Counted from the stretch's first letter, positions 7,799 through 16,896 are shown. The stretch: 64,000 nucleotides of DNA from Alkaliphilus flagellatus (GCF_018919215.1 NZ_JAHLQK010000007.1:40833-104832), one strand, 5' to 3'. A program made the numbers and translations. Notes: a model not told the origin generated them from the sequence alone.

Positions 7799-9751
7799 AT
7801 GGATGATAATTTTATAAATGAAATAAAAGATGCATGGAATGATTATACTTATAATGGGCAAATAACTGGAATTGTAAACCCTATAATAAGAGAGTCTTGG
7901 GAAAGGTGCAAAAAAGCAGGTATTGATTATAATAATGGATATGGAAAAAGAGTGAACGATAAACAATTAGAAAATATATTAAATAAAAATATAGAATTGT
8001 TGAAAATTGCAAGGCCTATTATGAAAAATCTACATACCTTAGTATTAGGTTCTGGGTTTGTTTTAGTTCTCACAGATAAAGAGGGACTTATTATAGAAAC
8101 TATAGGAGAAGAAAATATAAAAAAAGAAGCTAATCTATTTAATTTTAGTATAGGTTCAATATGGTCGGAAGAGGCTGTAGGGACAAATGCAATAGGATTG
8201 TGTATAAAAGAAGATAAAGCAATACAAACAATAGGAGCCGAACACTATTGTGAGTATCATCATGCATGGACGTGTTCTGCTTCTCCTATTCATGATGACA
8301 AGGGAAACATAATTGGATCTTTAGATATGTCAGGTAGATGTGACAAAGCTCATAAGCATACATTAGGAATTGTTGTAGCAGCAGCATTTTCAATAGAAAA
8401 TGAAATATCACTTTTAAGATCTCACGAATTAATAGACACTACTATTGAGTCAATATCAGATGGTATGATTATAGTAGATAAATCCTACAAGATAAATAAA
8501 ATGAATCGTATAGCTGAGGATATACTAAATTTAAAAAGAGAAGTTGCCAAAAATATAGATATTAGACACGTGATTAAAGACATAGAATTTAAAGATATAT
8601 TTAAGGACAATAAAATGATTTTAGAAAATATGGATTGCAATTTTTTTATTAATGAAAAGAGAATTCAATGTAGTGCTAAAATAACACCAGCAATAAGTAA
8701 CGGAATATTAATCGGTATAGCTATCATATTTAAAGAAGTAGAATACATACATCATACAGTAAATTTACTAACTGGAAATAAAGCTACTTATTCTTTTGGG
8801 AATATTTTGACTATTGATGAAAAAATGAAAAAAATAATAAGAGAAGCTCAGAAATTTTCTAAGACAAAAGGATGTATTCTAATAGAAGGAGAAAGTGGCA
8901 CAGGAAAAGAACTATTTGCCCATTCAATACATAATTATAGTAATCGAAGTGAAGGGCCATTTGTTGCAGTAAATTGTGCATCTTTACCTAGAGAGTTAGT
9001 TGAAAGCGAATTATTTGGATATGAGAGAGGTGCTTTTACAGGAGCTGCAAAAGAAGGAAAACCAGGAAAATTTGAGCTAGCAAATGGAGGTACCATATTT
9101 CTAGATGAAATAGGTGAGATCCCCTTAGACTTACAGGCTAAACTATTAAGGGTTTTAGATAGTTTTACCGTTACTAGAATTGGTGGAAAGTATGATACTA
9201 AGTTAGATGTGAGAGTAATAGGTGCAACTAATCGGAATTTATATGAGGAAGTTAAAAAGAAGAATTTTAGAGAAGATCTGTATTATAGACTAAATGTTCT
9301 TAAGATAAATATACCTCCTCTCAGGGAAAGAACAGAGGATATTGAAATATGTGCCAACTACTTTTTAGATAGATTAAACACTATTTATTCCACTAATAAG
9401 AGGATGAGCAGTGAATTTTTAGATTACGCAAGGGTATATAAGTGGAAAGGCAATGTTAGAGAACTAGAAAATATTATTGAAAGAGCTTATTACCTATCTG
9501 AAGAAACCTTGATTACTAAGGAGCATTTACCAGATGATATACTAAATAGAAGTATTGAAGTGGAGCAAATCATTTTAGATGGAAATAACTTATCTATTAA
9601 AGACCAAGAAAGAGAAATAATAATAAGGGCATTAATTAAAACTAGAGGACATGCTATAGAAGCAAGTAATATATTAAATATAAGTAAATCCTCCATATAT
9701 AGAAAAATTAAAGAACATAATATAGATATGAATTTATATAAGAAAATATAA
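7799..9751 (+). CDS. acoR: Sigma54-dependent activator, AcoR-like
   Basis: 650 residues. Order: a GAF-type ligand domain (about 60-200, with the EEAVGTNAIG and YCEYHHAWTC segments typical of AcoR), a PAS domain (about 210-315), a sigma54-interacting AAA+ domain (about 330-560: Walker A GESGTGKE, sigma54-contact loop GAFTGA, Walker B GGTIFLDEIGE), and a Fis-type helix-turn-helix (about 605-645). AcoR proteins sense acetoin or a related signal and open sigma54 promoters. The next operon encodes acetoin dehydrogenase behind a canonical sigma54 promoter at 9906-9922, so the target is almost certainly acoABCL. Own terminator downstream. Confidence 0.92.
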   Translation: MDDNFINEIKDAWNDYTYNGQITGIVNPIIRESWERCKKAGIDYNNGYGKRVNDKQLENILNKNIELLKIARPIMKNLHTLVLGSGFVLVLTDKEGLIIETIGEENIKKEANLFNFSIGSIWSEEAVGTNAIGLCIKEDKAIQTIGAEHYCEYHHAWTCSASPIHDDKGNIIGSLDMSGRCDKAHKHTLGIVVAAAFSIENEISLLRSHELIDTTIESISDGMIIVDKSYKINKMNRIAEDILNLKREVAKNIDIRHVIKDIEFKDIFKDNKMILENMDCNFFINEKRIQCSAKITPAISNGILIGIAIIFKEVEYIHHTVNLLTGNKATYSFGNILTIDEKMKKIIREAQKFSKTKGCILIEGESGTGKELFAHSIHNYSNRSEGPFVAVNCASLPRELVESELFGYERGAFTGAAKEGKPGKFELANGGTIFLDEIGEIPLDLQAKLLRVLDSFTVTRIGGKYDTKLDVRVIGATNRNLYEEVKKKNFREDLYYRLNVLKINIPPLRERTEDIEICANYFLDRLNTIYSTNKRMSSEFLDYARVYKWKGNVRELENIIERAYYLSEETLITKEHLPDDILNRSIEVEQIILDGNNLSIKDQEREIIIRALIKTRGHAIEASNILNISKSSIYRKIKEHNIDMNLYKKI

Positions 9752-9780
9752 TATATGGGAAGAGATTCCCGGAAACGAGA

Positions 9781-9814
9781 AAAAATATTCCCAATTAAGG
9801 GAATATTTTTTTAT
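9781..9814 (+). terminator. Terminator after acoR
   Basis: AAAAATATTCCC pairs with GGGAATATTTTT around a 6-base loop, followed by TTTA. It separates acoR from the aco promoter. Confidence 0.9.
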
Positions 9815-9905
9815 TTAAAACAAAGATTCTTTTTTATTATATTCAATAATTGTTGAAATCATAGCAATAGATAAAAATAAAAAATTTTTAAAAAAGTCAA
9901 TTAAC

Positions 9906-9922
9906 TTGGCATGTTAATTGCT
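9906..9922 (+). promoter_or_regulatory. Sigma54 (-24/-12) promoter of acoABCL
   Basis: TTGGCAT-GTTAA-TTGCT, with the invariant GG (9908-9909) and GC (9920-9921) separated by 10 bases. This matches TGGCAC-N5-TTGCW. Transcription would start near 9932, leaving a ~210-base leader before acoA. The adjacent activator gene is of the AcoR class. Confidence 0.92.
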
Positions 9923-9931
9923 GATATTATT

Positions 9932-10141
9932 ATTGGACAGATTCAAATAGATATAAATGTAGAAGGGAAGTGGTAAAGATTACATGAAAATATTTACTTT
10001 GTGATTTGATATAGGTCTAGATATTTATGGTCGAGATATGAATTGCCTAGAAGAAAAGACGGCACTACATAACATATCTAAAAGCTACTTATGTGACTTA
10101 GAAGAGGTAAACATGGATTAATATTACAGGGAGGGATTTTC
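9932..10141 (+). other. Leader of the aco operon; possible relic reading frame
   Basis: Untranslated leader between the sigma54 promoter and acoA. It contains a frame from ATG 9984 to TAA 10119-10121 (46 codons) behind GAAGGGAAGTGG, interrupted by a TGA at codon 7. Six codons are therefore translated as MKIFTL unless the TGA is read through; a second in-frame ATG (10038) would give MNCLEEKTALHNISKSYL and onward. No hairpin with a T-run was seen. This is probably a decayed gene or a chance frame. Confidence 0.3.
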
Positions 10142-11125
10142 TTGAAGTTATCAAATGATCAAATAATAAATATGTATAAAACTATGAAAGAAATTAGAGA
10201 ATTTGAAACCAAGGCGATGAATTTATTTGCTGAAGGAAGTATACCAGGTTTTGTTCACTTATACCTAGGTGAAGAAGCAGTAGCTACAGGAGCTTGTGCA
10301 AGCTTGAGAGATGATGATTATATTACTAGTACTCATAGAGGCCATGGACATATTTTGGCCAAGGGCGGAGATTTAAAATATATGATGGCTGAATTGTTTG
10401 GAAAAGCAACTGGTTATTGTAAAGGTAAAGGAGGCTCAATGCATATAGCTGATGCTACTAAAGGTATTCTTGGTGCAAACGGTATAGTTGGAGCAGGTCA
10501 TAACATTGCAGTAGGAGCAGGTTTAAGTGCAAAATATAGAGAAACTGATCAAGTTTGTATATGTTTCTTTGGAGATGCTTCTACTAACCAAGGTACATTT
10601 CACGAGTCTTTAAACTTAGCAAGTGTTTGGAAGCTCCCAGTGGTCTTTGTATGTGAGAATAACTTATATGGAATATCTATGCATCAATCAAAGCATCAAG
10701 CTATACAGGATGTTGCAGATAGAGCTGTAGCATATAATGTGCCAGGTGTTATTGTAGATGGAAATGATGTGTTCGCAGTATATGAGGCTGCAAATGAAGC
10801 AATAAACAGAGCTAGAAATGGTCAAGGTCCAACACTTATAGAATGCAAAACCTATAGATATAGAGGACATTTTGAAGGAGATCCTGGGAATTACAAAGCT
10901 ACAGAAGAACAAGAAGAATGGTTAGCAAAAGATCCTATTCCCAGATTAGTTAATCATTTAATAGAAAATAAAATATTAAGTGAAGAAGAACTTCAAAAAA
11001 TTAATGAAGATGTAAATAAGAAAATTATGGAAGCTATAAAATTTGCTGAAGACAGTCCAGAGCCAACTTTAGAATCTGCTGTTGAAGATATTTATACGGA
11101 TATAGTAGAGGAGGTAAGAGCGTAA
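10142..11125 (+). CDS. acoA: Acetoin dehydrogenase E1 alpha (AcoA)
   Basis: 327 residues, TTG start behind GGGAGGG. It is the thiamine-pyrophosphate E1 alpha subunit: THRGHGHILAKGGD near residue 60, YCKGKGGSMHIAD, and the TPP motif GDASTNQG...CENN (about 145-180). Together with AcoB it cleaves acetoin, yielding acetaldehyde and an acetyl group passed to lipoyl-E2. The protein is shorter than pyruvate dehydrogenase E1 alpha, as usual for AcoA. It overlaps acoB by one base (TAATG) and is first in the sigma54-driven operon. Pyruvate dehydrogenase is the alternative, but AcoR and the acoX remnant favour acetoin. Confidence 0.92.
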   Translation: MKLSNDQIINMYKTMKEIREFETKAMNLFAEGSIPGFVHLYLGEEAVATGACASLRDDDYITSTHRGHGHILAKGGDLKYMMAELFGKATGYCKGKGGSMHIADATKGILGANGIVGAGHNIAVGAGLSAKYRETDQVCICFFGDASTNQGTFHESLNLASVWKLPVVFVCENNLYGISMHQSKHQAIQDVADRAVAYNVPGVIVDGNDVFAVYEAANEAINRARNGQGPTLIECKTYRYRGHFEGDPGNYKATEEQEEWLAKDPIPRLVNHLIENKILSEEELQKINEDVNKKIMEAIKFAEDSPEPTLESAVEDIYTDIVEEVRA

Positions 11126-12096
11126 TGAAAAAAATGACTTATGCAGAAGCTATTAGAGAAGGTATGAGAATTAAAATGAAAGAAGATCCAAATGTTCTTA
11201 TATTTGGAGAAGACGTAGGTGCCTTTGGAGGATGCTTTGGAGTTACAGGTAGTTTGCATAGTGAATTTGGAGATGAAAGGGTTAGAGATACTCCTATATC
11301 TGAAGGTGTTATTATTGGTTGTGCAGTAGGGGCTGCAGCTACTGGATTAAAACCTATAGCAGAGTTAATGTTTATTGACTTCCTTACTGTAGGTATGGAT
11401 CAGTTAGTTAATCAAGCAGCTAAAATGAGATATATGGTTGGCGGAAAGATATCCCTACCAATGGTTGTTAGATTACCTGCTGGAGCAGGCACACGAGCAG
11501 CAGCTCAACATTCCCAGTCCTTAGAGGCATGGTTAACTCATATACCTGGATTAAAAGTTGTTTATCCTTCAACTCCAAATGATGCTCTGGGATTAATGAT
11601 AAGTGCTATAGATGAAGATAACCCAGTAATGTTTGTAGAGCATAAAGTTCTTTATGCTTTAGAAGGGGAAGTGGATGAAAATATAAAACCTATTCCTTTA
11701 GGATTAGCAGATGTAAAAAGAGAAGGTAATGATATTACTATAATAGCAACAGGGAAAATGGTCCATGAAGCATTAAATGCGGCTGAAGTATTAGCAAAAG
11801 ATGGTATAGATGTTGAAGTAATAGACCCTAGAACATTATATCCTCTTGATAAAGAAACCATATTTAAATCTATAGAGAAAACTAATAAAGTTGCAATAGT
11901 TACAGAAGAAACAAAACGTGGAAGCTATGCAGGAGAAATTTCCGCTATTATAGCTGAGGAATTTTTTGATTATCTAGATGCACCTATAACTAGAATATGC
12001 AGTTTAGATACACCGATACCATTCTCTCCAAAGCTTGAGGACTATGTAATACCAGATTCCCAAGATATAGTAAATGCTATTAAAAAGATGTTTTAA
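11125..12096 (+). CDS. acoB: Acetoin dehydrogenase E1 beta (AcoB)
   Basis: 323 residues. Transketolase pyrimidine-binding domain (about 1-180: FGEDVGAFGG, RDTPISEG, GAGTRAAAQHSQSLEAW) and transketolase C-terminal domain (about 195-315: VEVIDPRTLYPLD). It forms the E1 heterotetramer with AcoA. Translationally coupled to acoA by the overlapping stop/start. After it, only a fragment of acoX separates it from acoC. Confidence 0.93.
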   Translation: MKKMTYAEAIREGMRIKMKEDPNVLIFGEDVGAFGGCFGVTGSLHSEFGDERVRDTPISEGVIIGCAVGAAATGLKPIAELMFIDFLTVGMDQLVNQAAKMRYMVGGKISLPMVVRLPAGAGTRAAAQHSQSLEAWLTHIPGLKVVYPSTPNDALGLMISAIDEDNPVMFVEHKVLYALEGEVDENIKPIPLGLADVKREGNDITIIATGKMVHEALNAAEVLAKDGIDVEVIDPRTLYPLDKETIFKSIEKTNKVAIVTEETKRGSYAGEISAIIAEEFFDYLDAPITRICSLDTPIPFSPKLEDYVIPDSQDIVNAIKKMF

Positions 12097-12139
12097 CTAA
12101 GAGAGGTAACTTAAGTTGCCTCTTATACGAGGTGAGTAT

Positions 12140-12196
12140 ATGAATAGCATAGGAATAATTGCAAATCCAGCATCCATAGGTTTTTCTACCTTGTAA
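12140..12196 (+). pseudogene. acoX: acoX remnant (first 18 codons)
   Basis: ATG 12140 follows the ribosome site ACGAGGTGAG and reads MNSIGIIANPASIGFSTL before a stop. The segment SIGIIANPAS is the characteristic start of AcoX, an ATP-NAD-kinase-like protein of about 330-360 residues encoded in many aco operons; in Clostridium magnum it sits exactly between acoB and acoC. About 70 bases after the stop acoC begins. Nearly the whole gene has been removed by deletion while its translation start was kept. Confidence 0.75.
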
Positions 12197-12270
12197 ATAT
12201 AAGAAAACCTTAGAGTCGGCTTAAAAAAGTGGATTTTTTCAAAGATAATATATAATTGGGAGGAAGCTAA

Positions 12271-13575
12271 ATGGCAAAAATTATAACTATGCCCAAACTT
12301 GGGTTAACAATGACAAAAGGGAAAATTGTTAAATGGTATAAAAATGAAAATGACCAAGTAAAAGAAGGAGAGAAATTATTTTCTGTGGAAACAGATAAAC
12401 TTACTAATGATATAGAAGCTAAAGACAGCGGAGTTTTAAGAAAGATAATAGTTCAAAGTGGACAAGACGTGCCGTGCCTACAAGCAATAGCCATAATTGC
12501 AGATGCTAATGAAGATATATCTGCTCTTTTATCGGAAACAGGAGGAGAGGATACCTCTACTGTAGAGAAAAAGAAAGAGGATAATTTAGATGTTAAAACT
12601 AAAGAGGTAGCTAAGAAAATTGATAGAAATATAAAAATATCACCAGTTGCTAAAAAATTAGCTATAGAAAATGGTATAGACCCATCAGAAATTATAGGCA
12701 CAGGGCCAGATGGAAGAATAGTTTTAAAGGATGTAGACAAATTTATAGATGAAATAAGTAAGATAAAGATAACTCCAGCAGCAACTAAAACAGCTAAAGA
12801 ACTAGGTATAGATCCAACAATAATCAATAAAGATGGCAGAATTAGAAAAGAAGATATATATAAGTTTGATAATTATAGAAGACTTAATGAAAAGGCTAAT
12901 CCTATAGATAAAAGAATTCCAATGAGTACAATGAGAAAAGTAATTGCAGAAAGAATGACTTATAGTTGGAATACATCACCAGTGGTAAATTATGATATAA
13001 GAGTTGATGTAAGTAAGCTTAAAGAATTAAAAAATGAATTAAAGTCTGTTGCAAATGTTACATTTACAGATTTAATAGTAAAGATAGTATCTAAGCTTTT
13101 ATTGGAATTCCCATTAATCAATAGTTCTATAGATGGAGAGGAAATTATACTTAGAAACTATGTAAATATGGGGGTAGCAGTTGCACTAGAGGATGGATTA
13201 ATAGTACCTGTGGTTAAACATAGTCATATTAAAGGATTAAAGGAAATTTCAGATGAAATAAAAGATCTCGCGTATAAAGCTAAAAATAATCAATTAGCAT
13301 CTGATGAGCTTAGTGATGGTACTTTTACTATCACTAATATAGGAATGTTTGGTGTAGAATCCTTTACTCCTATAATCAATCAACCAGAGTCAGCTATACT
13401 TGGAGTAAATGCTATAGTAGAAACCCTTGCATTAGAAAATGGAAATGTAGTAAAAAAACCTTTAATGAATCTATCACTTACAGCAGACCATAGAAATATA
13501 GACGGTGCAGTAGCTGCTCAATTTTTAGCTAAATTAAAACAATATATAGAAAGCCCATCGATGATGCTACTTTAG
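12271..13575 (+). CDS. acoC: Acetoin dehydrogenase E2, dihydrolipoamide acetyltransferase (AcoC)
   Basis: 434 residues. N-terminal lipoyl domain with the target lysine in VETDKLTND (about 43). It then has two peripheral-subunit-binding modules in tandem, ISPVAKKLAIENGID (about 128-160) and ITPAATKTAKELGID (about 168-198), and the catalytic acyltransferase domain (about 215-430) with the active-site DHRNIDGA. It accepts the acetyl group from E1 and transfers it to CoA. Most AcoC proteins carry one subunit-binding domain, so the doubled module is unusual. 12 bases before acoL. Confidence 0.94.
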   Translation: MAKIITMPKLGLTMTKGKIVKWYKNENDQVKEGEKLFSVETDKLTNDIEAKDSGVLRKIIVQSGQDVPCLQAIAIIADANEDISALLSETGGEDTSTVEKKKEDNLDVKTKEVAKKIDRNIKISPVAKKLAIENGIDPSEIIGTGPDGRIVLKDVDKFIDEISKIKITPAATKTAKELGIDPTIINKDGRIRKEDIYKFDNYRRLNEKANPIDKRIPMSTMRKVIAERMTYSWNTSPVVNYDIRVDVSKLKELKNELKSVANVTFTDLIVKIVSKLLLEFPLINSSIDGEEIILRNYVNMGVAVALEDGLIVPVVKHSHIKGLKEISDEIKDLAYKAKNNQLASDELSDGTFTITNIGMFGVESFTPIINQPESAILGVNAIVETLALENGNVVKKPLMNLSLTADHRNIDGAVAAQFLAKLKQYIESPSMMLL

Positions 13576-13586
13576 GAGGTGAAAAA

Positions 13587-14978
13587 ATGAAGATAGTTGT
13601 TTTAGGAGGAGGACCCGGAGGATACGTTTGTGCTATTAAGGCAGCCCAATTAGGAGCAGAAGTTACTATTGTAGAGCAAGATAATATGGGAGGAACTTGT
13701 CTAAATGTAGGTTGTATACCAACAAAGGTACTTCTCCACTCTACAGAGATTTATAGACTTTTAAATAAAGAATCTGCTGATCTAGGTTTTGATATGGATA
13801 ATTTGAAAATAAATTGGAACACTGTACAGAACAGAAAAGATATGGTTGTAACCCAATTAGTAGATGGAGTAAATACTTTATTAGAGTCAAATAAGATAAG
13901 GATTATAAAAGGAAAAGGCCAATTTGTATCTAAAAATCAGATAGAAGTTATATCAAATAATAATGATAAATCTTTAGTTAATTTTGATAAGGCTGTTATT
14001 GCCACAGGTTCAAGCCCTGTAAAAATACCAATAGGAGGTGTAGAATTAGAAGGCGTACTTACTAGTACAGAAGCTCTATCCTTAGATAATATTCCTAAAA
14101 GCATGTGCATAATAGGCGGCGGGGTAATAGGAGTAGAATTTGCTAATATTTATTCTAATCTAGGCTCAAAAGTTACAATAGTGGAAATGCTTCCTAATAT
14201 AGTTTCAAATATGGATGAAGATATTGTTAACTGCTTAAAGTCACAGTTGATTGAATCTAATATTGATATATATACTAGTACAAAGGCAGAAAAAATTGAG
14301 AAAGAAGAAAATAAGTTAAAGGTTATCATAGCTACGCCTTCGGGAAATAAACATATAGCGTCAGATAAGGTTTTAATGTCTACAGGAAGAAGACCTAATA
14401 TTGAAGGTATAGGATTAGAAGCTATAGGTGTAAAGATTGAAAAAGGAGCTATAGAAGTAGATAAGAGTATGAAAACTAATGTAGAAAACATATATGCTAT
14501 AGGAGATTGTGTAGGTGGAGCATTACTTGCCCATGTAGCATCAGCTCATGGTATCATTGCTGCTGAAAATATTATGGGAATATTCACACCAATTGATTTT
14601 AAAACAATACCATATTGTGTTTATACAAAGCCAGAAATTGCATCTGTTGGATTAACAGAAAAACAAGCTTTAAACAAAGGATATAACGTTAAAATTGGAA
14701 CATTCCCCTTATATGCAAATGGAAAATCTCTTATTATGGGAGATGTAAATGGATTAGTTAAATATGTGGTAGATAGTAGTACAGATGAAATACTTGGACT
14801 TCATATAGCAGGTCCTAATGCTACAGAGTTAATAGCAGTAGGAGCATTAGCAATAAGACTTGAGACAACAGTGGATGAGATTATATCTACAATTCATGCT
14901 CATCCTACTGTTAGTGAAAGCCTTTGTGAAGCTGCACATGCAGTAAATGGGAATGCTATACATTTACCAAATATTTAG
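13587..14978 (+). CDS. acoL: Dihydrolipoamide dehydrogenase E3 (AcoL)
   Basis: 463 residues, flavoprotein disulfide reductase. FAD motif GGGPGGYVCAIKAAQLGAEV at the N-terminus, redox disulfide GGTCLNVGCIPTK (about 35-47), NAD motif GGGVIGVEFANIYSNLG (about 176), second FAD contact IGDCVGG...AHVA, and the catalytic HAHPTVSE near 437. It re-oxidises the lipoyl group of AcoC and makes NADH. It has no N-terminal lipoyl domain, unlike some clostridial E3 proteins. Last gene of the operon, with a terminator 45 bases later. Confidence 0.95.
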   Translation: MKIVVLGGGPGGYVCAIKAAQLGAEVTIVEQDNMGGTCLNVGCIPTKVLLHSTEIYRLLNKESADLGFDMDNLKINWNTVQNRKDMVVTQLVDGVNTLLESNKIRIIKGKGQFVSKNQIEVISNNNDKSLVNFDKAVIATGSSPVKIPIGGVELEGVLTSTEALSLDNIPKSMCIIGGGVIGVEFANIYSNLGSKVTIVEMLPNIVSNMDEDIVNCLKSQLIESNIDIYTSTKAEKIEKEENKLKVIIATPSGNKHIASDKVLMSTGRRPNIEGIGLEAIGVKIEKGAIEVDKSMKTNVENIYAIGDCVGGALLAHVASAHGIIAAENIMGIFTPIDFKTIPYCVYTKPEIASVGLTEKQALNKGYNVKIGTFPLYANGKSLIMGDVNGLVKYVVDSSTDEILGLHIAGPNATELIAVGALAIRLETTVDEIISTIHAHPTVSESLCEAAHAVNGNAIHLPNI

Positions 14979-15023
14979 TATGAAAATTAATATAGTAGAA
15001 AATTGTATTTTAAAATTTTGTTT

Positions 15024-15061
15024 AAATGCCACTTTCTTAGATGAAGAAGGTGGCATTTTTC
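15024..15061 (+). terminator. Terminator of acoABCL
   Basis: AAATGCCAC(T)TTCTT pairs with AAGAAGGTGGCATTT around a short loop, then TT. Confidence 0.85.
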
Positions 15062-15123
15062 TGCAAACTATACATATAAAAACTCCACTTGGTTATAACT
15101 ATATTGGATAAGGAGGAAAATAT

Positions 15124-15714
15124 ATGTTCTTTGATGATTATTTAAAAACTGGTAAGATTTATCATATTGCACCAATTAATGATTTAAAGCAAATTTTATT
15201 AAATGGAATTAAATATGATGATAAAGTCACTTATGGAGATAAATATTATGACTTTCATTGCTTTATTGATAGCTTAAAGCCATCACATATACCATCTTGG
15301 GTAAAAAGAAAAAAATCCATATTTGCAACAATGAATTATCGTGATCATCCTAATTTTTACTCTCATAATGTTGTAATGGCATTAACTATAGATCCATCAA
15401 GATGTTGGATTGCTAACGAAAATAGAGCAAATCAAACATATGAACCCTTTGTTTTACAAGAAGTAGAATTCTTAAATGGAGCCGAGGAATATATGAAACA
15501 GGAAGGTAAACGTCTAATAGAAGAATATTGGGAAACATCATTAAGTTTTGAAGATAACTTAAATAAACGGATGGATTTAAAGGAAGGCTATGATGCAGAA
15601 GTTTTAATATTACATTCTATTGATCCTAAAGATATTGAAATATTATATATAGTTTCTGATCATAAGGTTATGGAATTTAATGAGTGGAAGAAAGTATTTT
15701 GTAAAGGTAAATAA
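15124..15714 (+). CDS. ADP-ribosyltransferase-like protein (DarT/ART-type, tentative)
   Basis: 196 residues, start ATG behind AAGGAGG. I do not recognise a named family with certainty. The opening KIYHIAPINDLKQILLNGI resembles the first strand and helix of DarT/DUF4433 and related ART-fold enzymes (IYHIT...NLxxIL..G). Near the C-terminus YDAEVLILHSIDPKDIEILY resembles the AEVLV...IP..I strand that carries the catalytic glutamate in DarT. The middle (FATMNYRDHPNFYSH) would be the NAD-site variant. No macrodomain antitoxin (DarG) is next to it, so a toxin role is not shown. It stands alone between terminators. Confidence 0.5.
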   Translation: MFFDDYLKTGKIYHIAPINDLKQILLNGIKYDDKVTYGDKYYDFHCFIDSLKPSHIPSWVKRKKSIFATMNYRDHPNFYSHNVVMALTIDPSRCWIANENRANQTYEPFVLQEVEFLNGAEEYMKQEGKRLIEEYWETSLSFEDNLNKRMDLKEGYDAEVLILHSIDPKDIEILYIVSDHKVMEFNEWKKVFCKGK

Positions 15715-15759
15715 GACATTTTATGATATAATATTTGCATAAACAAGTAAGGATAGGGG

Positions 15760-16761
15760 ATGCAAATACAGATGGAAATAGGCAAAATACCTACAGAAGT
15801 GTTAAAGGAAGTAATTTTTTCTAATATTAAACATAGACGATCTGAAGTGTTGGTTAGACCTAATATTGGTGAGGATTGTGCAGTAGTAGATTTTGGTGAT
15901 TATGTTTGTGTAATGAGCACCGATCCAATTACTGGAGCTATTAAGGACATTGGTAGTTTGGCAATACATATTTCCTGCAATGATATAGCTTCTAGTGGTG
16001 TCGAGCCACTTGGAATAATGTTGACTATTATGGCACCGCCGAATACAACTAAAGAAGATTTAAGTTATGTTATGGCAGAGGCAAATAAAGCTGCTGCTTC
16101 TATTAATGTAGAAATAATCGGAGGCCATACAGAAATTACTGATGCTGTTAACCGAATGATAATTAGTGCTACAGCTATAGGCAGACAGGCTAAAAATAAA
16201 TTAGTGCTTTCTGAAGGTGCAAAAATTGGAGATGCAGTGTTTATGACTAAACACGTAGGACTAGAAGGGGTAGCTATAATAGCTAGAGATTTAGAAGAAA
16301 AATTAAAAGACAAAGTTAGTTACGATATAATTAAATCTGCTCAGGAATTTTCTAAAGATATAAGTGTAGTTAAAGAAGGAATTCTGGCTAGCAGTGTAGG
16401 AGTGCATAGTATGCACGATGTTACTGAGGGTGGAATTTTTGGTGCTCTATGGGAATTAGCAGAAGCATCAGGATTAGGTATAGAAGTATATGAGGATAAT
16501 ATAAATATAAGGGAAGAAACAATGCAAATATGTAAGTTGTTTTCAATTAATCCAATGAGATTAATTTCTAGTGGAGTTATGGTTATTACTATTTCTCAAG
16601 ATAAGAAGGATTTGATGGTTGAGGCTTTTAATAGTAAAGGCATGGATATAACAGAGATTGGAAAAGTTATAAAAGAAGGACGTATAGTTATAAAAGGAGA
16701 TAAACTAATAGATTTAGAACCTCCATATGTAGATGAGTTATATAAAGCATTTGAAAGTTAG
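15760..16761 (+). CDS. AIR-synthase-related (PurM-fold) protein
   Basis: 333 residues, two-domain PurM/HypE-like fold. N-terminal domain with the ATP-binding IGEDCAVV and MSTDPITGAIKDIG segments, then SCNDIASSGVEPLG and EIIGGHTE. C-terminal domain with VHSMHDVTEGGIFGALWELAE. It lacks the Cys/Sec loop of SelD and the CCxxC-type tail of HypE, so neither name fits. The family (often labelled hydrogenase expression/formation or AIR synthase-like) has no settled substrate. ATG 15760 follows AAGGA at a 6-base spacing; an ATG at 15772 is the alternative start. Confidence 0.8.
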   Translation: MQIQMEIGKIPTEVLKEVIFSNIKHRRSEVLVRPNIGEDCAVVDFGDYVCVMSTDPITGAIKDIGSLAIHISCNDIASSGVEPLGIMLTIMAPPNTTKEDLSYVMAEANKAAASINVEIIGGHTEITDAVNRMIISATAIGRQAKNKLVLSEGAKIGDAVFMTKHVGLEGVAIIARDLEEKLKDKVSYDIIKSAQEFSKDISVVKEGILASSVGVHSMHDVTEGGIFGALWELAEASGLGIEVYEDNINIREETMQICKLFSINPMRLISSGVMVITISQDKKDLMVEAFNSKGMDITEIGKVIKEGRIVIKGDKLIDLEPPYVDELYKAFES

Positions 16762-16777
16762 TATACTATTAATTATA

Positions 16778-16804
16778 GGGAAGGGCATAAGTCCTTCTTT
16801 TTTT
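16778..16804 (+). terminator. Terminator after PurM-fold gene
   Basis: GAAGG...CCTTC short stem followed by TTTTTTT. Confidence 0.75.
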
Positions 16805-16896
16805 GCGCGCAATTTTTTATTATATGCAATTTTTTTCCATTTTATTCGTCAAAAACTATAGTATTATTACATATTAATTACAATTTACCATATTCA

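Noticed and set aside
9984..10121. A second selenoprotein in the aco leader (TGA at codon 7)
   Set aside because: No hairpin at SECIS distance, no recognisable family and only 46 codons; kept as a weak observation only.
10142..14978. Pyruvate dehydrogenase complex
   Set aside because: The AcoR-type regulator, sigma54 promoter, short E1 subunits and acoX remnant point to acetoin dehydrogenase.
15760..16761. Selenophosphate synthetase (selD) for the PurM-fold protein
   Set aside because: It lacks the N-terminal Cys/Sec-Lys catalytic segment of SelD; only the general PurM fold is supported.
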